Of a stretch of 10,059 nucleotides of DNA, positions 6,176 to 10,059 are shown piece after piece. The DNA is from Synergistaceae bacterium. Lineage in GTDB: Bacteria > Synergistota > Synergistia > Synergistales > Aminobacteriaceae. The notes below the pieces were generated by a model, which did no database searches, was not told where the DNA came from, and was given only the letters and a program-made list of their open reading frames with translations. Location: the NCBI GenBank assembly GCA_017475805.1, contig JAFVEW010000183.1:1-10059 (forward strand). The letters run 5' to 3'. The position numbers and the translations under genes were made by a program. Every line of letters starts with the position of its first letter. Position 1 is the stretch's first letter.

Positions 6176-7435
6176 ATGAAAATCAACGGCGGCAAACCGT
6201 TAAAAGGCACGATAAAAACTCAAGGAGCCAAGAACGCCGCGCTCCCTGTTATTGCTGTGTGTTTATTGCTGAGAGATGGAATTTTAACACTTGATAACGT
6301 CCCGGATTTATATGACATTAACACTATGCTTGAACTTATAAAAGATTTAGGCGTCGAAATCGAAATTAACCGCGACGATAAAAACTCTCAAGTAATTTTC
6401 AAAGTTCCAAGCGAAATAAAATGGGAAGTCTCGGAGACTTTAGCTCGAAAAATGCGAGGATCTTCGCTTTTATTAGGACCTCTACTCGCAAGCTGCGGGA
6501 AGGTTTCTTTGCCTTTGCCCGGAGGCTGCTCAATCGGTGCAAGACCCATAGATTTACACTTAAAAGGCTTGAAACAAATGGGAGCAGAAATAGAAATTCA
6601 AAACGGCGTCGTTCACGCTAAAGTTAACGGAAGACTGCGAGGCCGGAGAATTTATCTCGACTTTCCTTCAGTCGGAGCAACTGAAAATTTAATGATGGCT
6701 GCGTCGCTCGCTCAAGGCGAGACTATAATCGAAAATATTGCACGTGAACCTGAAATTGATAATCTTGCGGCTGTGTTGCGCTGTGTCGGCGTTCCCGTTG
6801 AACTTGAAGGCGTCGGCGGCGTCAGAATACAAGGCGTTGAAAAAGTTAAATCAGGCCGTGAGAAAGTCATTCCCGACAGAATTGAAGCATGTACTTACAT
6901 TTTAGCCGGCGTTATGACAAATAGTCATATTAAAGTTGAAGACGTCGTGCCTTCGCATATTGACGCGATATTAGCTAAACTTGAAGAAAGCGGAGCAAAA
7001 TTCAAAGTCAAAAAAGATACCGTCGAAATTTTTCCGTCAAAAAAACGTCTTCACCCTGTAACTATTAAAACTATGCCTTATCCGGGTTTCCCGACTGACG
7101 CACAGCCTCAAATGGCAGCGACTTTAGCTCTTGCTCAGGGAGTCAGCAGTATTGAAGAAAGCGTCTTTCAAGCGAGATTTTTATATGCTCAAGAATTAAA
7201 TCGAATGGGCGCAGATATTAAAATTTCCCGCGATGTCGCCGTTATTCGAGGTGTCGAAAAATTACAAGGGGCTCGCGTTAAAGCTACGGATTTAAGAGCA
7301 GGAGCAGCTTTGATAATGGCCGGGCTTGCGGCTGAAGGCGAAACAATAATTGACGACATGGTCCACGTTTGGCGCGGCTACGAAGCTATCGACAAAAAAT
7401 TAAAATCTTTGGGGGCACAGGTTGAGCTTCTCTAA
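6176..7435 (+). CDS. murA: UDP-N-acetylglucosamine 1-carboxyvinyltransferase (MurA)
   Basis: Cytosolic enzyme of the first committed peptidoglycan step: enolpyruvyl transfer from PEP to UDP-GlcNAc. The EPSP-synthase fold is complete over 419 residues. Motifs: GAKNAALPV with the substrate-binding Lys19 (Lys22 in E. coli) and Asn20, the catalytic loop LPGGCSIGARPIDLH with Cys118 (Cys115 in E. coli, the residue hit by fosfomycin, so the enzyme should be sensitive), and YPGFPTDAQPQ near residue 302. From the ATG, only three residues precede NGGKPLKG, about three fewer than in E. coli MurA. The in-frame ATA at 6164, 8 bases after AAAGGAGG, would add I/M-E-N-I and restore the normal N-terminus, so true initiation may be at 6164. 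The 3' end overlaps the next gene by 14 bases. One strong binding site suggests high translation despite the uncommon start. Confidence 0.96.
   Translation: MKINGGKPLKGTIKTQGAKNAALPVIAVCLLLRDGILTLDNVPDLYDINTMLELIKDLGVEIEINRDDKNSQVIFKVPSEIKWEVSETLARKMRGSSLLLGPLLASCGKVSLPLPGGCSIGARPIDLHLKGLKQMGAEIEIQNGVVHAKVNGRLRGRRIYLDFPSVGATENLMMAASLAQGETIIENIAREPEIDNLAAVLRCVGVPVELEGVGGVRIQGVEKVKSGREKVIPDRIEACTYILAGVMTNSHIKVEDVVPSHIDAILAKLEESGAKFKVKKDTVEIFPSKKRLHPVTIKTMPYPGFPTDAQPQMAATLALAQGVSSIEESVFQARFLYAQELNRMGADIKISRDVAVIRGVEKLQGARVKATDLRAGAALIMAGLAAEGETIIDDMVHVWRGYEAIDKKLKSLGAQVELL
7411..7415 (+). promoter_or_regulatory. Ribosome binding site inside murA supporting a TTG start
   Basis: GGGGG within the last codons of murA lies six bases before TTG at 7422. 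It supports the overlapping TTG start of the P-loop/Asp23-like gene over any later start, which would cut into the strand leading to Walker A. Confidence 0.5.
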
Positions 7436-8270
7436 TAAAATTGAATCTGAAAATCTTTCAAAAATCGAAATTTTTGCATTCGTCGGCCCTGCAGGTACAG
7501 GCAAGAGCCACAGAGCTACTCATGTCGCTAAACAAAACGGAATAGGCGTTATTATTGATGACGGTCTTGTAATCTCTCGCGGAAGAATTTTAGCAGGACG
7601 CAGCGCAAAATCCGAAGTCAACAGGCTTAGAGCAATCAAGCGCGCTATTTTTGAATATGAAGATCATCGCGACGAAGTTGTTAGATATTTATCGAAAAAT
7701 CCTCCTGAAAAATTAATGATACTTGCAACTTCTGAAGGCATGATTAATAAAATTGTTTCGCGTCTTGGATTAAATTCGCCGTCAAAATTTATAAATATTA
7801 CTGACATTTCTACTCCTAAAGAAATCGAAGCGGCATTGCGCGAAAGACGAGAAAAAAAACAGCATGTTGTTCCGGTTGCTAAAGCTCAAGTCCAGCAAAA
7901 TTTTGCAGGAAAATTAGTCAGTCAAATTAGAGGATTTTTCAGAGGCCGCGACAAAGATGAATCTAGAAACACTATTGTTAAGCCTTTATTTAGTTTTAAC
8001 GGCAGAGTTACCATTGAACATGATGCACTTGTCGAAATTAGTAAAAAGTTACTCGAACTGGGAAATCATGTAAGAAAAATTCGAGAGCTTGAAATTGAAA
8101 TTTATGATGACAAAATTAGCATGAATATAGAAATTGACTTGAATTTAGGCGGTAAAAGTGCCTTATCTATCGCCAGAGCCTTGCAGCGAAAAATATTTAA
8201 GGGATTAAGCTATCTAACAGGCATGGAAATAAGACAAGTTAATATTAGAGTAAACGAGATTTTTTTGTAA
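7422..8270 (+). CDS. P-loop NTPase with Asp23/Gls24-like C-terminal domain
   Basis: 282 residues with two regions. Residues 15-160 form a P-loop domain: Walker A GPAGTGKS at 22-29, a hydrophobic strand ending in Asp46-Asp47 (GVIIDDG) as a Walker-B candidate, RSAKSE at 60-65 and ATSEGM at 102-107. After a basic linker (about 160-188), residues 190-282 resemble Asp23/Gls24 proteins: a SFNGRVTIEHDALVEI start, a strand IEIDLNLGG, a helix SIARALQRKIFKGL and the strand MEIRQVNIRVN. I recall the same pairing in uncharacterised clostridial proteins; the role is not known. Asp23-type proteins are envelope-associated, which fits placement next to murA. The start is TTG, with GGGGG at 7411-7415 as ribosome binding site six bases upstream, overlapping the murA end by 14 bases: strong translational coupling. 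No signal peptide or membrane segment, so cytosolic. It could be a nucleotide-sensing regulator of wall synthesis (speculation). Confidence 0.7.
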   Translation: MSFSNKIESENLSKIEIFAFVGPAGTGKSHRATHVAKQNGIGVIIDDGLVISRGRILAGRSAKSEVNRLRAIKRAIFEYEDHRDEVVRYLSKNPPEKLMILATSEGMINKIVSRLGLNSPSKFINITDISTPKEIEAALRERREKKQHVVPVAKAQVQQNFAGKLVSQIRGFFRGRDKDESRNTIVKPLFSFNGRVTIEHDALVEISKKLLELGNHVRKIRELEIEIYDDKISMNIEIDLNLGGKSALSIARALQRKIFKGLSYLTGMEIRQVNIRVNEIFL

Positions 8271-8273
8271 AAA

Positions 8274-8858
8274 ATGATTGATATAAATTCAGCTTGGCAA
8301 GAATTAAAATCGAGCGTCGAAAATTGCAAAAAATGCGGCCTTTGCGAAACTCGTCATAATACAGTATTCGGAGAAGGTTCTATGAATTGCAAAGCAATGA
8401 TTATAGGTGAAGCTCCCGGTGAAGACGAAGATTTACAGGGCAAACCTTTTGTAGGAAAAGCAGGACAATTATTAACAGATATTCTTGAAAAAGGCGGCGG
8501 AATTTTAAGAAGTTCTGTTTATATCGCTAATGCAATAAAATGCAGACCGCCTGAAAATCGAGACCCTGCGCAGAAAGAGCTTTTTGCATGCAATGATTTT
8601 CTTGAAGCTCAAATATTATTATTACGCCCGAAAATTATTGTTACTCTCGGCAATATTTCTACAAAATGGCTCCTGAAAACTTCCAGAGGCATTACAAGTT
8701 TGAGAGGCCAGTGGTTCGATTGGCGCGGTATAAAATTATTACCGATGTTTCACCCAAGCTATTTGCTCAGAGACCCGTCAAGAAAAATTGGCTCGCCGAA
8801 AGATTTAACTTGGCAGGACGTCAGGGCATTAAAAGCTAAAATTGATGAAATGGAATGA
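8274..8858 (+). CDS. Family 4 uracil-DNA glycosylase ([4Fe-4S] type)
   Basis: Removes uracil from DNA (from cytosine deamination or dUTP misincorporation), starting base excision repair. 194 residues, normal for family 4. The iron-sulphur cluster cysteines are visible: Cys18 and Cys21 in CKKCGLC, then Cys90 (KCRPPENR) and Cys106, with the 16-residue gap seen in Thermotoga UDG. The active-site motif GEAPGEDED begins at Gly45, the uracil-pocket stretch GKPFVGKAGQLL follows, and HPS at 160-162 is the conserved C-terminal motif. A DNA polymerase-related 'UDG-like' annotation is often given to the same family. It starts three bases after the previous stop with no obvious ribosome binding site, so translation is probably coupled. 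It has no clear link to envelope synthesis; its place here follows a conserved housekeeping order. Confidence 0.95.
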   Translation: MIDINSAWQELKSSVENCKKCGLCETRHNTVFGEGSMNCKAMIIGEAPGEDEDLQGKPFVGKAGQLLTDILEKGGGILRSSVYIANAIKCRPPENRDPAQKELFACNDFLEAQILLLRPKIIVTLGNISTKWLLKTSRGITSLRGQWFDWRGIKLLPMFHPSYLLRDPSRKIGSPKDLTWQDVRALKAKIDEME

Positions 8859-8915
8859 TAGGTTATAAAAAAGGTTACGCTTAAAACACGAAAAGAAATT
8901 GCAAAGCTCTCATTA

Positions 8916-9668
8916 ATGAATAATGATTTTATGAATTTAGCACTTGAAGATAATATTCCTTGTGTCGAAGAAATATTGCGCGTAATATTATGTAAACCTG
9001 ATTTAATAGTTAAGACTGTTAGGACTCAGAAATTTTTTCAGGGCTTCAAGCGTTCTATTTATCTTGATGTTTATGCTGAAGACAGTAAAGGAGTTTTGTA
9101 TAACATAGAAATTCAGCAGGCTGATGAAGGTGCAGATCCCCGCCGCGCGAGATTTCATACTGGAATGATTGACGCTCATAGTCTTAAGGCCGGACAGGAT
9201 TTTAAGGAGCTCCCTGAATGTTATGTTATCTTTATAACTCTCAATGATGTTCTTGGACTTAATCGAGCTATATATACTATTCATAAATATATAGACGGAA
9301 GTTTGAAACCTTTTGATGACGGCTCTCATCTGATATATGTCAATGGTTCGGCAGAAGATGATGGAACGGAACTTGGAAAATTAATTCACGACTTGCGCTG
9401 TACGAAAGCCGATGAGATGTATTTTCCGCGTCTTGCGGCAAGGGTAAAATTTTTGAAGGAAGATGAGGAAGGAGTAAAAATTATGAGCGATTATTTTGAA
9501 GAACAACGGGCGAAAGCCGTAGCAAAAGCTGTAGCAAAAGCCGAGAAAAAAAACACAGAAAATCTCGTGTTAAATCTCCTAAAAATGGGCAAATTATCTC
9601 TTGAAGAAATAGCGAAGTGTTCCGGCCTCACTCTTAAAAGAGTCCAAACACTCGCAAGTACTTTATAA
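8916..9668 (+). CDS. Rpn-type PD-(D/E)XK nuclease (second copy), full-length form
   Basis: 250 residues from the first ATG. The core matches the Rpn / PD-(D/E)XK 'nuclease family transposase' group: LALEDNIPCVEEILRVIL, then IYLDVYAEDSKGVLYNIEIQ with Asp51, Glu65 and Gln67. The Asp-to-Glu spacing (13 residues between) and the ExQ ending equal those of the first copy. GELGKLIHDLR-like helices follow (here TELGKLIHDL), then an Ala-Lys-Val linker and an HTH-like tail (LSLEEIAKCSGL). The frame stays open upstream to 8862 with a plausible family N-terminus (KKVTLKTRKEIAKLSL) but no ATG, GTG or TTG; an ATA at 8865 is the candidate. The ATG has no good ribosome binding site. A strong one at 9469-9474 serves an in-frame ATG at 9483. 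Inserted between the glycosylase gene and uppS. Expected to act as a DNA endonuclease in defence or recombination. Confidence 0.82.
   Translation: MNNDFMNLALEDNIPCVEEILRVILCKPDLIVKTVRTQKFFQGFKRSIYLDVYAEDSKGVLYNIEIQQADEGADPRRARFHTGMIDAHSLKAGQDFKELPECYVIFITLNDVLGLNRAIYTIHKYIDGSLKPFDDGSHLIYVNGSAEDDGTELGKLIHDLRCTKADEMYFPRLAARVKFLKEDEEGVKIMSDYFEEQRAKAVAKAVAKAEKKNTENLVLNLLKMGKLSLEEIAKCSGLTLKRVQTLASTL
9469..9474 (+). promoter_or_regulatory. Internal Shine-Dalgarno sequence within the second Rpn-type gene
   Basis: AAGGAG, part of the longer purine run GAGGAAGGAG (9465-9474), lies 8 bases before the in-frame ATG at 9483. Ideal spacing, and much stronger than anything upstream of the full-length start. 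Confidence 0.65.
9483..9668 (+). CDS. Predicted intragenic small protein (RpnS-like) from the second Rpn-type gene
   Basis: In-frame internal start giving a 61-residue protein equal to residues 190-250 of the full-length nuclease. It begins MSDYFEEQRAKAVAK, has an Ala-Lys-Val repeat, then a helix and an HTH-like tail ending in SGLTLKRVQTLASTL. No nuclease residues are included. AAGGAG sits 8 bases upstream at ideal spacing. By analogy with E. coli rpn genes, this would be an antitoxin binding the same C-terminal region of the full-length protein. Both Rpn-type genes in this window have the same arrangement, which strengthens the call. Function is inferred. Confidence 0.55.
   Translation: MSDYFEEQRAKAVAKAVAKAEKKNTENLVLNLLKMGKLSLEEIAKCSGLTLKRVQTLASTL
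9510..9542 (+). repeat. Short in-frame tandem repeat coding (Ala-Val-Ala-Lys)n
   Basis: Two near-identical 12-base units (GCCGTAGCAAAA at 9516-9527 and GCTGTAGCAAAA at 9528-9539), preceded by GCGAAA and followed by GCC, encode AKAVAKAVAKA. This is a helical linker just inside the predicted small protein. The units are a multiple of three, so copy-number slippage would change linker length without breaking the frame. Confidence 0.6.
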
Positions 9669-9686
9669 AAAAGGAGAAAAAATTTT

Positions 9687-10059
9687 ATGACTGATAAAAA
9701 ATTACCTAACCATTTAGCTATCATTCTTGACGGCAATGGAAGATGGGCTAAACGCAGGAATCTCCCAAGACTTATGGGACACAGAGCAGGCTTCAGAAAA
9801 TTAGATAATATCGCCCGACTCGTATTAAATCGCGGCATTAGATATTTTTCTGTCTATGCTTTCTCAACTGAAAATTGGAACAGACCTGAAATGGAAGTTA
9901 CAGGCTTGATGAGCATTTTTAGATTTTATATTCGCAAAAAAGTTTACGAATTAAAATCTCTCGGCGTTCGTTTAAGATTTTGCGGACGAAAAGACAGAAT
10001 ACCAGAAGATTTATTAAAATTAATGCAATGGGGCGAAGACTACACGAAAGACGAAAAAA
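9687..10059 (+). CDS. uppS: Isoprenyl transferase / undecaprenyl diphosphate synthase, 3'-truncated
   Basis: The N-terminal 124 residues of a cis-prenyltransferase that builds the C55 lipid carrier from farnesyl-PP and isopentenyl-PP; the frame is still open at the window's right edge, and the family is about 240-250 residues long. Start: ATG with AAGGAG at 9671-9676, 10 bases upstream, 18 bases after the second Rpn-type gene. Motifs: HLAIILDGNGRWAKRR with catalytic Asp15, GHRAGF, and YAFSTENWNRP (Phe59-Ser60-Thr61-Glu62-Asn63-Trp64). Its product is the carrier used by the WecA-like enzyme upstream and by peptidoglycan synthesis after MurA, so it fits the envelope theme of the cluster. Confidence 0.95.
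   Translation, partial: MTDKKLPNHLAIILDGNGRWAKRRNLPRLMGHRAGFRKLDNIARLVLNRGIRYFSVYAFSTENWNRPEMEVTGLMSIFRFYIRKKVYELKSLGVRLRFCGRKDRIPEDLLKLMQWGEDYTKDEK

Noticed and set aside
9003..9329. A 108-codon - strand open frame over the second Rpn-type gene
   Set aside because: The + strand frame carries a recognisable nuclease core; the antisense product shows no family features.

Overview
The window is AT-rich bacterial chromosome, and every gene I can support lies on the + strand. No gap between genes exceeds about 100 bases, and I see no tRNA, rRNA, CRISPR array, insertion sequence or convincing intrinsic terminator. The gene set (an rpiB/upp block, then wecA- and wecB-type genes, then murA, a P-loop/Asp23-like gene, a family 4 uracil-DNA glycosylase and uppS) resembles gene clusters of low-GC anaerobes, either Synergistota or Clostridia. 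The repeat proteins and Rpn-type genes suggest a gut-associated member. I lean towards Synergistota, but this is inference from gene order and style, not proof.

Layout. (1) The 3' part of a dicarboxylate/amino acid:cation symporter gene enters from the left. (2) After a short gap with a heptanucleotide repeat and an extended -10 promoter candidate comes a fused rpiB-upp gene. It is followed by a palindromic copy of the same repeat, then wecA-like and wecB genes that overlap by 4 bases. These two make undecaprenyl-PP-GlcNAc and UDP-ManNAc for surface glycans. (3) An accessory pair follows: an exported ankyrin-repeat protein and a PD-(D/E)XK (Rpn-type) nuclease. (4) Next is murA (first step of peptidoglycan synthesis), overlapped by a P-loop NTPase with an Asp23/Gls24-like tail, then a [4Fe-4S] uracil-DNA glycosylase. 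(5) A second Rpn-type nuclease gene follows. (6) The 5' half of uppS runs off the right edge. WecA, WecB, MurA and UppS all serve undecaprenyl-phosphate-linked envelope synthesis, so the two Rpn genes and the ankyrin gene look like accessory insertions in a housekeeping cluster.

The most interesting signal is hidden inside the two Rpn genes. Each has a strong Shine-Dalgarno sequence within its coding region, followed by an in-frame ATG that would make a separate C-terminal protein (90 aa and 61 aa). The full-length starts have no good ribosome binding site. This is the layout described for E. coli rpn genes, in which an internally initiated small protein acts as antitoxin to the full-length nuclease. 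A second theme is start codons: murA, and perhaps the second rpn gene, appear to begin at an in-frame ATA upstream of the first ATG. In murA this ATA is ideally spaced from a perfect Shine-Dalgarno sequence.
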